DNA of 12,790 nt from JADFUS01 sp036653215 (lineage in GTDB: Bacteria; Bacteroidota; Bacteroidia; Bacteroidales; Rikenellaceae), in the NCBI GenBank assembly GCA_036653215.1, contig JAVVUK010000045.1, positions 1 to 12,790 of the forward strand. Reading direction: 5' to 3'. The position numbers were made by a program, and so were the translations under genes. The notes beneath the pieces were generated by a model. The model was not told where the DNA came from, did not search any database, and saw only the letters and a list, made by a program, of their open reading frames with translations. Positions 1 to 6,086 of this stretch are shown here, piece after piece; position 1 is the first letter of the stretch; each line of letters opens with the position of its first letter.

Positions 1-105
1 CATAGCTCCTTGTGTCAACTCTTTACCCTCAGATAGGAATATCTCGCCTATGTCACGCATTATAGAACGTGATACCTTTTGTTGTCTCTGTGTTTCTTTT
101 TCCAT
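1..105 (-). CDS. rbfA: Ribosome-binding factor A, N-terminal 35 codons (runs off left edge)
   Basis: The reverse strand from the ATG at 105 stays open to base 1. It begins MEKETQRQQKVSRSIMRDIG and continues EIFLSEGKEL. This is the start of RbfA, the small KH-fold protein that binds the 30S subunit and helps mature the 5' end of 16S rRNA. The pattern of a basic, polar start followed by an S-R-x-I-x-x-x-I/L-x-x-I-F helix is typical of Bacteroidota RbfA. Only about 30% of the usual 110-130 residues are visible, and the catalogue-defining KH motif lies outside, so the call rests on the N-terminal helix alone. The start is 39 bp downstream of the beta-barrel gene's stop, and there is no Shine-Dalgarno site, as expected for this phylum. 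The gene is probably the third member of a minus-strand operon. Confidence 0.75.
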   Translation of the reverse strand, partial: MEKETQRQQKVSRSIMRDIGEIFLSEGKELTQGAM

Positions 106-144
106 ATTCTTGTGCTGAGCACTATTTATTAGTTGTGGTGTTTT

Positions 145-846
145 TTATTTTTTGTCTCTTTTCTTGCCAAATCTATATGCTAAGCCTGCCGAAAAGCGAT
201 ATTGGCTGACTTGTGATTGGTAATAGTTGGACTTCGGATATTTCATTGGGTTGCGATATATGTCGCTAAGACCAAATTTATATCGTGCTTCAACAGCGAT
301 AAGTATCCTGCCGGCTATGAGATATGAGATGCCACCTCCACCAATGATGCCATATCCCAAACGGTTGTCTCGAAGCTTGTCGTATTCATAATCTTGCGAT
401 CTCTCTTCCCAACGGCTGCCTTTGATGTTGTTCCCCTGCCAACTTTCTGTTGAACTTAAGTCATATGATATGTAAGGACCTAAATTTATGAAAACGCTAA
501 ATCGCTCTTTTGCCATGTCAAAACGTGCGTGCCACATTATTGGTATCTCCACAGAGTTGATACGCCTTGTATATGAAGAGTCCGATTTTACTTTGGCAAG
601 CCAGCTAAACTCAGAACTGGCATAACTTATGTCGGCTTCCAAGCCATCTACATATTTCCCTTTCCCTTTATAGAGGATTGAAATACCAAATTCGGGGGCT
701 CCAAAAGAGCCTTTCTTTTCGTTAAAGGGACGTGTGGCGATAGTCCCACCCCCCAAGCCTCCTCTAATACCGAGATATACATCTTGAGCACCTGCCTCTG
801 TGGCACATACAAACAATATTAATAATATACTAATTATCCTCTTCAT
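145..846 (-). CDS. Outer-membrane beta-barrel protein (OMP_b-brl_2/porin-like family)
   Basis: 233 aa. Residues 1-20 are a clear signal peptide: a KR start, a hydrophobic ILLILFVCA core, and a signal peptidase I site AGA|Q. The mature part is rich in alternating aromatic and polar strands, with Gly-rich turns (GIRGGLGGG near residue 26, GIIGGGGISY near 167). It ends in a YRFSAGLAYRFG strand followed by a short basic tail. These are features of small Bacteroidota barrels of the OMP_b-brl_2 type, the family that also contains the type IX secretion protein PorT. I cannot say from sequence that this is PorT. Its start lies 17 bp inside the end of the upstream lipoprotein gene, so the two are probably translationally coupled and may work in the same envelope process. 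The ligand or cargo is unknown. Confidence 0.8.
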   Translation of the reverse strand: MKRIISILLILFVCATEAGAQDVYLGIRGGLGGGTIATRPFNEKKGSFGAPEFGISILYKGKGKYVDGLEADISYASSEFSWLAKVKSDSSYTRRINSVEIPIMWHARFDMAKERFSVFINLGPYISYDLSSTESWQGNNIKGSRWEERSQDYEYDKLRDNRLGYGIIGGGGISYLIAGRILIAVEARYKFGLSDIYRNPMKYPKSNYYQSQVSQYRFSAGLAYRFGKKRDKK

Positions 847-3097
847 CGGTCAATATAGCTTCTTTAGGTTCTATAATTTCCTCTTCTTTTTTACTGTATG
901 GAGAGGGGTAACTCTTGTCAAAGAGATTTAGTGGGTCGATCTCTACTATTGCCTCTTTCGTCTTTTCTATAACTATAAGAGGGGTTCCTTCTTTGGTTGT
1001 GAAGTTAGCTATCCTTTCAGACTCTATGCGATTAATTAAATTACCCATATCTAAAGAGTCGTTAGCGTTTAAATCTTCATAAAAGCGTACCTTGTATTTC
1101 TTAGGAGATAGATAGTTAAAGGTATATCTACCTGTGTCTCGAACAATGATAACGTCTATTATCTTGTTTGTGGAGTCGGCAAGGTTCATTATATATTGAG
1201 GCATGGAACGTGAAGAGTCTTTCTTGACGATGTGAACTGTCATCTTTCCTATCTCTTCCACCTTCATGGTCTTAAATTTAATTAATAGAGAGTCATTAAC
1301 GTTTCCGGCAAGGTCTTCCATAGAGCACGATGGGAACATCAATTCGTAGTTTGCATCTGGTTCTAATTTAGCATTCACCTCCCACTTTAAAAGCGAACGT
1401 TTGTTGAGGTTGAAAGATAGAGGAATAAGAGTAGTGTCTTTCTTAACCTCCTTTTTCATCTCAACGGCATCAAGGTCAAACGAGTCTTCGGTTTTCTTAG
1501 GCTCTGTGAGCATCTTGAGAATTATACGAGCACTGTCGATAGTTGTTACCGGATAGTCTGAGGTGAACCACATTTTTGCTAACGGAGATATAGTCCCTGT
1601 TGGTTTAAATGTTATTTTAAGGTCACGAAGCGTATCCATACATAAGGAGTCTAATTTACGACGAGAACTCAATAACTTAAGACTATCCATAGCTAACGAG
1701 TCGAGTGCAAGGCTATCTTTTAGCTTCATGGCGTGGTTTAAACTGTCTTGATTTACAGGAGGCCATACCAACACCGAATCACGAGCTATCACTCCTTGTT
1801 TTATCTGTTTTTTATGTATGCGAAGGGCGTTTTTAAAAGCTTTACGTAGTCTGTTTCTTACGATACGGTCTATCTTACGATCAATAGCTCCTTCACTCCA
1901 ATCATACATCTTGTCTGACAATTTTTGAAGTATGGTACGGGCATCTTTCTCGTCGGCTCCGTTTCCTTTTATTATATTACCAGAGGCATCACGCTTAACT
2001 TTGAAGTATAATTGAAAAGGATGACTCACAGGTGTAGGCTTGCCGAGTGTGTCAATTCCAATATATACAAAACGTCCATTGAGAGAGTCGGGGACGTGTT
2101 TTTTGTTGCGAGCATCAATCCAAAAATTGACGGTGTCACGTGTAAAGTTATATTCTATGACAACCTTATTGCTTTTTACGCTGTCGAAGAGTATAGAATC
2201 TACCTTAACATTACTCCTATTAAATGTAGCTTGAACTTGATATTGCTGAAGTCTCTTAACGTCATTCACGCCTTGTGGTATGTTTGTCTTTTCCATAAAC
2301 ATACGTTGCTCAATTTGTGGAGATGCGTATAACTGTTTGTTTATAGGGTCGTTCCATATCTTAAAAGGGAGAAGCTCAGTAGGGTTGTATTTCAAATTGC
2401 TTAACGACACTTTATCTGTGCCAGGCTCATATTCTTTATTCCCATTTTCGTCTTTTATGGCGTATATCTTATAGTCTAATGGTTTTAGGTTGGTCGCAAT
2501 AAATACGCCAGAACTGTCTGTACGTGTTATAGATAGCTTCTTAGCTTTGAATAATGTAGAGTCTAAAGCAAGAGAGTCTGCCGCAGCGTCAAAAAAGAGA
2601 ACAACAGCGTTAAATATGCTGTCTCCACTTATGGCATCTATTACCTTACCGGAAACGGCATAACTTTCAATAGAATCGCCAGTAGAAAATACATATTTAT
2701 ATCTCACCGCAGGGTTACCCTCATTATTATCTGTAATGGCACGTCCAAAGTCTATTTTGTAAGTTGTATTTGGCTCAAGGACAAGCTCTTTCGGGAATTT
2801 TATTTCTATGCTTCTGCCTTTAATTCCTATTTGCGGCATTATGCCCATAGGTGGAGATATGAGAACTTCTTTTTGGACATCTTTGAGTTGTAGATATTCG
2901 TTAAAAGAGAGTACTATTTCTTTTGCTTTAAAGTTTGTTGTAAAGTTAGCAGGAAATACAGATATAAGTTCAGGGGCGATAGTGTCTTTAGGACCTCCAA
3001 CAGGGGCGGCAGGACGTGCACATCTGACAAATAGTGCCGATGTAAATAACAGAGTAACAAGTATATATGATAATTTTGAATATTTATATTTGTGCAT
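830..3097 (-). CDS. Large Ig-like (Big_5) domain lipoprotein
   Basis: 755 aa. A hydrophobic N-terminal helix (about residues 9-24) ends at Cys26 (LFVRC), followed by ARPAAPVGGPKDTIAP. That Cys-x(n)-GGPKD-x-x-P arrangement is characteristic of a Bacteroidota lipoprotein family with an N-terminal Big_5 Ig-like domain, here about residues 40-140 (ISVFP, IVLSFNEYL, TTYKIDFG, YVFSTG). Residues 145-225 look like a carboxypeptidase-regulatory-like beta sandwich (SGKVIDA ... TRTDSSGVF ... YKIYAIKDENGN). The middle (about 385-500) is basic and helical with recurring DSL tripeptides. The C-terminal third has more beta domains (DANYELMFPS, YTFNYLSPKKYKVRFYEDLNAND). The lipobox is imperfect because Arg at -1 is unusual. 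It likely sits in the periplasm or at the cell surface; its function is unknown. It is the first gene of the minus-strand unit and carries its own promoter. Confidence 0.8.
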   Translation of the reverse strand: MHKYKYSKLSYILVTLLFTSALFVRCARPAAPVGGPKDTIAPELISVFPANFTTNFKAKEIVLSFNEYLQLKDVQKEVLISPPMGIMPQIGIKGRSIEIKFPKELVLEPNTTYKIDFGRAITDNNEGNPAVRYKYVFSTGDSIESYAVSGKVIDAISGDSIFNAVVLFFDAAADSLALDSTLFKAKKLSITRTDSSGVFIATNLKPLDYKIYAIKDENGNKEYEPGTDKVSLSNLKYNPTELLPFKIWNDPINKQLYASPQIEQRMFMEKTNIPQGVNDVKRLQQYQVQATFNRSNVKVDSILFDSVKSNKVVIEYNFTRDTVNFWIDARNKKHVPDSLNGRFVYIGIDTLGKPTPVSHPFQLYFKVKRDASGNIIKGNGADEKDARTILQKLSDKMYDWSEGAIDRKIDRIVRNRLRKAFKNALRIHKKQIKQGVIARDSVLVWPPVNQDSLNHAMKLKDSLALDSLAMDSLKLLSSRRKLDSLCMDTLRDLKITFKPTGTISPLAKMWFTSDYPVTTIDSARIILKMLTEPKKTEDSFDLDAVEMKKEVKKDTTLIPLSFNLNKRSLLKWEVNAKLEPDANYELMFPSCSMEDLAGNVNDSLLIKFKTMKVEEIGKMTVHIVKKDSSRSMPQYIMNLADSTNKIIDVIIVRDTGRYTFNYLSPKKYKVRFYEDLNANDSLDMGNLINRIESERIANFTTKEGTPLIVIEKTKEAIVEIDPLNLFDKSYPSPYSKKEEEIIEPKEAILTDEEDN

Positions 3098-3128
3098 TTA
3101 TTCGTGTGCCTATTTTAATAAGATGACA

Positions 3129-3136
3129 CAAATATA
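3129..3136 (-). promoter_or_regulatory. Bacteroidota -7 promoter element for the lipoprotein operon
   Basis: TATATTTG on the minus strand matches the Bacteroidota TAnnTTTG -7 consensus exactly, 31 bp upstream of the ATG at 3097. No convincing TTTG-type -33 element lies 19-21 bp further upstream; the sequence there is T-rich. It is divergent with the rnhA promoter 23 bp away. Confidence 0.55.
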
Positions 3137-3159
3137 CGTCAATTTTCCGAAAAAAAGCA

Positions 3160-3167
3160 TATATTTG
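3160..3167 (+). promoter_or_regulatory. Bacteroidota -7 promoter element for rnhA
   Basis: TATATTTG matches TAnnTTTG exactly and is the same octamer as the divergent promoter on the opposite strand. Transcription would begin near 3174, giving a 5' leader of about 28 nt before the TTG start of rnhA. The -33 element is not recognisable. Confidence 0.55.
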
Positions 3168-3201
3168 TATCCAATATAGTGGTAAAGCAAATATCAGACA
3201 A

Positions 3202-3672
3202 TTGAAAACAACAGCAATAACAATATACACGGACGGTTCCGCACTTGGTAATCCGGGTCGTGGAGGCTATGGCGTGGTCATGATCTCAGGCTCTCATCGT
3301 AAAGAGATGTCTCAAGGGTTTCGCCATACTACAAACAACAGAATGGAGCTTTTGGCTGTTATTACTGCTCTCGAACATATCCGTTTTGATGGATGTGAGG
3401 TAACCATATATTCCGATTCTAAATATGTAGTAGACAGCATAGAGAAAAGATGGGTCGATGGTTGGGTGAAGAAGGATTTTAAAGATAAGAAAAACGCAGA
3501 TCTTTGGCGACGTTACTTGTCTGTTGCCTCACGTCAAAATGTGAAATTCATCTGGGTTAAAGGTCATGCCGAGATACCTGAAAACGAACGATGTGATGTT
3601 TTGGCAACCACAGCGGCTGCTTCAAAAGATTTACTTGTAGATAAAGGGTATGAGGAGGTTATGAATTTATAG
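3202..3672 (+). CDS. rnhA: Ribonuclease HI
   Basis: 156 aa, the normal length for bacterial RNase HI, which cuts the RNA strand of RNA-DNA hybrids (R-loops, Okazaki primers). All four metal-binding carboxylates are in their usual motifs: Asp11 in YTDGS, Glu49 in RMEL, Asp72 in YSDS and Asp132 in NERCD. The flexible-loop His122 is in VKGHAE. The basic handle region (RWVDGWVKKDFKDKKNADLW, about 83-102) is present, so this is the E. coli-like form that binds hybrid without an extra N-terminal domain. The start codon is TTG: no in-frame ATG or GTG lies between it and the promoter, and starting later would remove the first beta strand. It has its own promoter and is probably transcribed separately from ychF. 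Confidence 0.95.
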   Translation: MKTTAITIYTDGSALGNPGRGGYGVVMISGSHRKEMSQGFRHTTNNRMELLAVITALEHIRFDGCEVTIYSDSKYVVDSIEKRWVDGWVKKDFKDKKNADLWRRYLSVASRQNVKFIWVKGHAEIPENERCDVLATTAAASKDLLVDKGYEEVMNL

Positions 3673-3682
3673 AAAATAGTGT

Positions 3683-3690
3683 TACCTTTG
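3683..3690 (+). promoter_or_regulatory. Bacteroidota -7 promoter element for ychF
   Basis: TACCTTTG is an exact TAnnTTTG match in the 40-bp gap between rnhA and ychF. It would give a 5' leader of about 15 nt. A weak GTTATG lies at -33 distance, overlapping the end of rnhA. Confidence 0.5.
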
Positions 3691-3712
3691 TGCTTATCAA
3701 AAAATATTATAA

Positions 3713-4813
3713 ATGGCATTACAATGTGGTATTGTGGGACTTCCAAATGTGGGTAAGTCTACACTTTTTAACTGTCTTTCAAATGCAAAGGCACAAGCGG
3801 CAAACTTCCCTTTTTGTACGATAGAACCTAACGTCGGCGTTATCACGGTTCCTGATGAGCGTCTGATAAAACTATCTCAAATAGACAAAGCACGTAAGAT
3901 AATCCCTACAACAATAGAGATTGTGGATATTGCGGGTCTTGTGAAAGGTGCTTCTAAAGGAGAGGGTCTGGGAAATAAATTTTTGGGTAACATACGTGAA
4001 ACAGACGCTATAATCCATGTGCTTAGGTGCTTTGATGATGGAAATATAACTCACGTTGATGGTTCGATAGATCCGGTTCGTGATAAGGAAATTATAGATA
4101 CTGAGCTTCAACTCAAAGATCTTGAGACTGTTGAGGGACGTATCGGGAAGGTGCAGAAGCAGGCTCAAACCGGTGGTGACAAATTGGCAAAGCGAGTTTA
4201 TGAAATTCTTGTTCGATATAAAGAGGCTCTTGTTCAAGGGAAGTCGGCTCGTACCGTGATCTTAGAAAAAGAAGAGCGTCCCATAGTGAGTGACCTTATG
4301 TTGTTGACTGCCAAGCCGGTGCTTTATGTGTGTAACGTAGACGAGGCGAGTGCAGTGTCTGGAAATGCTTATGTCGAGGCTGTGCGAAAGGCTGTTGCTG
4401 ATGAGAATGCGGAGCTCTTGGTTGTCGCTGCTGCTACCGAAGCGGACATCGCAGAATTGGAAACTTACGAGGAACGACAAATGTTTTTGGAGGAAATAGG
4501 ACTTAAGGAGTCGGGGGTAAGTAGACTTATATGTTCTGCATACAAACTGCTTAACCTAAAGACATATTTTACAACAGGCGAGAAAGAGTCGCACGCATGG
4601 ACCTTCACCGATGGCACCAAAGCCCCACAAGCTGCCGGGATTATACATACCGATTTTGAACGTGGATTTATACGTGCTGAGGTTATAAAATATGAAGACT
4701 ATATAAAATATGGATCGGAAGGCTCTTGCCGTGAGGCAGGGAAAATATCTGTTGAGGGTAAAGATTATGTGGTGCAGGATGGGGATATAATGCACTTCCG
4801 TTTCAACGTCTAA
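3713..4813 (+). CDS. ychF: Redox-regulated ribosome-binding ATPase YchF (OLA1 family)
   Basis: 366 aa, close to the usual 363-367. It belongs to the Obg-related P-loop family that hydrolyses ATP rather than GTP and binds the 70S ribosome, with roles in stress tolerance and translation quality. The G1 P-loop is GLPNVGKST (residues 9-17), G3 is DIAGLVKGA (72-80), and the G4 position reads NVDE rather than NKxD, which is the YchF signature that loosens guanine specificity. A helical coiled-coil region follows residue 120 (LQLKDLETVEGRIGKVQKQ). The C-terminal TGS domain starts near 280 (LKTYFTTGEKESHAWTF) and ends VVQDGDIMHFRFNV. There is no Shine-Dalgarno site. It is followed within 4 bp by a dispersed repeat that may supply transcription-terminating hairpins. 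Confidence 0.96.
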   Translation: MALQCGIVGLPNVGKSTLFNCLSNAKAQAANFPFCTIEPNVGVITVPDERLIKLSQIDKARKIIPTTIEIVDIAGLVKGASKGEGLGNKFLGNIRETDAIIHVLRCFDDGNITHVDGSIDPVRDKEIIDTELQLKDLETVEGRIGKVQKQAQTGGDKLAKRVYEILVRYKEALVQGKSARTVILEKEERPIVSDLMLLTAKPVLYVCNVDEASAVSGNAYVEAVRKAVADENAELLVVAAATEADIAELETYEERQMFLEEIGLKESGVSRLICSAYKLLNLKTYFTTGEKESHAWTFTDGTKAPQAAGIIHTDFERGFIRAEVIKYEDYIKYGSEGSCREAGKISVEGKDYVVQDGDIMHFRFNV

Positions 4814-4816
4814 CCC

Positions 4817-5053
4817 TTCGGAGCTTGAAAAATTGCTTTTTCGGCGTTACGCTTCACTATTGAAATACTCACATACTTNNNNNNNNNNNNNNNNNNNNNN
4901 NNNNNNNNNNNNNNNNNNNNNNNNNNNNNNNNNNNNNNNNNNNNNNNNNNNNNNNNNNNNNNNNNNNNNNNNNNNNNNTACTCACATACTTTGAGTATGC
5001 TCCGTTTTCAATATCTTGCAAGCCTTGAAAAATCTAATTTTTGAAGCTCCGAA
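4817..5053. repeat. MITE-like dispersed repeat, copy A (interrupted by N-run)
   Basis: The element is bounded by inverted ends: TTCGGAGCTTGAAAAATTG at 4817-4835 and, reverse-complemented from 5035-5053, TTCGGAGCTTCAAAAATTA (17 of 19 match). The left half (4824-4878) and right half (4979-5033) are each identical to parts of copy A' (5064-5160). They overlap by 13 bp, so the true element is about 124 bp once the placeholder Ns are removed. Internal features are a GAAAAA-TTGC-TTTTTC hairpin, the palindrome GCGTTACGC, and a two-part hairpin with outer stem TATTGAAA/TTTCAATA and inner stem CATACT/AGTATG. No transposase is encoded. It is related to copy B near trpB, in the opposite orientation. Confidence 0.75.
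4879..4978. other. Scaffold gap (100 N) inside repeat copy A
   Basis: Exactly 100 Ns, the conventional placeholder for unknown length. Each flank is a 55-bp piece of the 97-bp repeat seen intact at 5064-5160, and the two pieces tile it with a 13-bp overlap. One copy of the repeat would therefore close the gap with no missing sequence. Confidence 0.9.
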
Positions 5054-5063
5054 ATAAGGTTTA

Positions 5064-5160
5064 CTTGAAAAATTGCTTTTTCGGCGTTACGCTTCACTAT
5101 TGAAATACTCACATACTTTGAGTATGCTCCGTTTTCAATATCTTGCAAGCCTTGAAAAAT
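5064..5160. repeat. Dispersed repeat, copy A' (97-bp core)
   Basis: Starts CTTGAAAAATTGC and ends CCTTGAAAAAT. It is identical to the combined flanks of copy A over all 97 bp, and differs immediately outside on both sides, so these are real repeat limits. The hairpin lies at 5098-5140: outer stem TATTGAAA (5098-5105) with TTTCAATA (5133-5140), inner stem CATACT (5112-5117) with AGTATG (5121-5126). It sits 34 bp upstream of the lysO start, so it will be in or next to the lysO promoter or leader. The long inverted ends of copy A are not visible here. Confidence 0.8.
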
Positions 5161-5194
5161 TGCTCAGAAACTGTTTCCATTAAATTAAAAATAT

Positions 5195-5491
5195 ATGGAT
5201 ATCCTAATTGTAGTAATACTGTTCGTCTTAGGTATTGTTATTGGTTTCATTTTTAAAAAGAAAATTAAAGAGAAGCCAATTAATAATACAATAACCATTA
5301 TAATATACACACTTCTATTTATGCTGGGGGTTTCTGTGGGTGGTAATGAGAGAGTCATGGATAGTTTGGGTACAATAGGATTGAAATCGCTAATTATAGC
5401 TCTTTCGGTTATGGTGGGGAGTGCAGCGGTGTCGTCTGTGATATATTACTTCGTTTATAGAAATAAGAAGGAGGTGTCAGATGAAAGGTAG
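5195..5491 (+). CDS. lysO: Lysine exporter LysO, N-terminal part (separate gene)
   Basis: 98 aa with three hydrophobic segments: about 3-21 (ILIVVILFVLGIVIGF), 33-50 (TIIIYTLLFMLGVSVGG) and 64-91 (LIIALSVMVGSAAVSSVIYYF). This is the N-terminal third of LysO (YbjE, formerly DUF340), the inner-membrane exporter of L-lysine and toxic analogues such as thialysine. In E. coli LysO is one chain of about 300 aa. Here the 98-aa and 200-aa products add up to that length and their genes overlap by 11 bp. Many Bacteroidota carry the exporter in two pieces, so I read this as a natural split rather than a broken gene. The start lies 34 bp after a dispersed repeat; no TAnnTTTG promoter is evident. Confidence 0.82.
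   Translation: MDILIVVILFVLGIVIGFIFKKKIKEKPINNTITIIIYTLLFMLGVSVGGNERVMDSLGTIGLKSLIIALSVMVGSAAVSSVIYYFVYRNKKEVSDER
5468..5476 (+). promoter_or_regulatory. Strong Shine-Dalgarno site for the second lysO gene
   Basis: AAGGAGGTG, a near-complete complement of the 16S rRNA 3' end, ends 4 nt before the ATG at 5481 and lies inside the coding sequence of the first lysO gene (Lys-Lys-Glu-Val codons). Such sites are rare in this window and phylum. Together with the overlap it should favour coupled, roughly equal production of the two halves. Confidence 0.6.
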
Positions 5492-6083
5492 TCTTATTAT
5501 GGTTTCTTTCTTTGTGGTGGGGGTGTTGCTGCAAAAGTTTGTTGGTCTTCCTGCTTTTTTTCACGGCATGGGAGTGAGTTATACTGTGATGCTTGTCCTT
5601 ATGCTTGTTGTTGGTATAGGGATTGGCATAGATGAAAAAGCCCTTAAGGCTCTTAAAGGTAAGAGTTTTAAGATGATGCTTGTTCCGATAGGAACGGTGG
5701 TGGCAACGCTTTTGACATCTATAATTATAACTCCTTTTCTTGGTGGAATGACGATTTTCGATACTATGGCGGTAGGGTCGGGGTTTGGGTACTACTCTTT
5801 GTCGACCGTTATAATAACAAATGCTAAAGGAGCCGAGTTAGGAACCATAGCTCTTGTTGCTAACATACTAAGAGAGGTTTTGACAATACTTTTAGCTCCT
5901 CTTTTTGTTAAGGTATTTGGCAAGTTAGCTCCTATTGCCTCTGGAGCGTCAACGACTATGGATATAACTTTACCATCGATAGTGAAATTTAGTGGTAAGG
6001 AATATGCTGTGCTTGCTATTTTTAATGGGATTGTTCTTTCTTTTGTGGTTCCAATTTTAGTGTCATTTTTTGTTTCTTTTTAA
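5481..6083 (+). CDS. lysO: Lysine exporter LysO, C-terminal part (separate gene)
   Basis: 200 aa, almost entirely membrane-spanning, with about five to six helices (for example residues 4-20, 31-50, 64-86, 117-141 and 175-199). Conserved LysO-type sequences are GSGFGYYSLS (about residue 96), a loop GASTTMDITLPSIVKFSG (about 155-172) and the closing helix AVLAIFNGIVLSFVVPILVSFF. It should join the 98-aa partner in the inner membrane as the lysine export channel. Translation starts inside the end of the partner gene behind a strong Shine-Dalgarno site. gltX follows after 3 bp, so the lysine exporter and gltX are probably on one transcript. Confidence 0.88.
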   Translation: MKGSLIMVSFFVVGVLLQKFVGLPAFFHGMGVSYTVMLVLMLVVGIGIGIDEKALKALKGKSFKMMLVPIGTVVATLLTSIIITPFLGGMTIFDTMAVGSGFGYYSLSTVIITNAKGAELGTIALVANILREVLTILLAPLFVKVFGKLAPIASGASTTMDITLPSIVKFSGKEYAVLAIFNGIVLSFVVPILVSFFVSF

Positions 6084-6086
6084 TAT

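Noticed and set aside
1563..3179. Several plus-strand open frames of 60-120 codons across the lipoprotein gene
   Set aside because: They are antisense shadows of a gene with a clear lipoprotein signal and domain pattern; none has recognisable protein features.
5106..5126. TAnnTTTG promoter for lysO within the repeat (ATACTTTG)
   Set aside because: The spacing between TA and TTTG is one base short of the consensus, so I do not call it.
5195..6083. Frameshifted lysO pseudogene
   Set aside because: The second part has its own start and Shine-Dalgarno site, both parts are full, and two-gene LysO is common in Bacteroidota.
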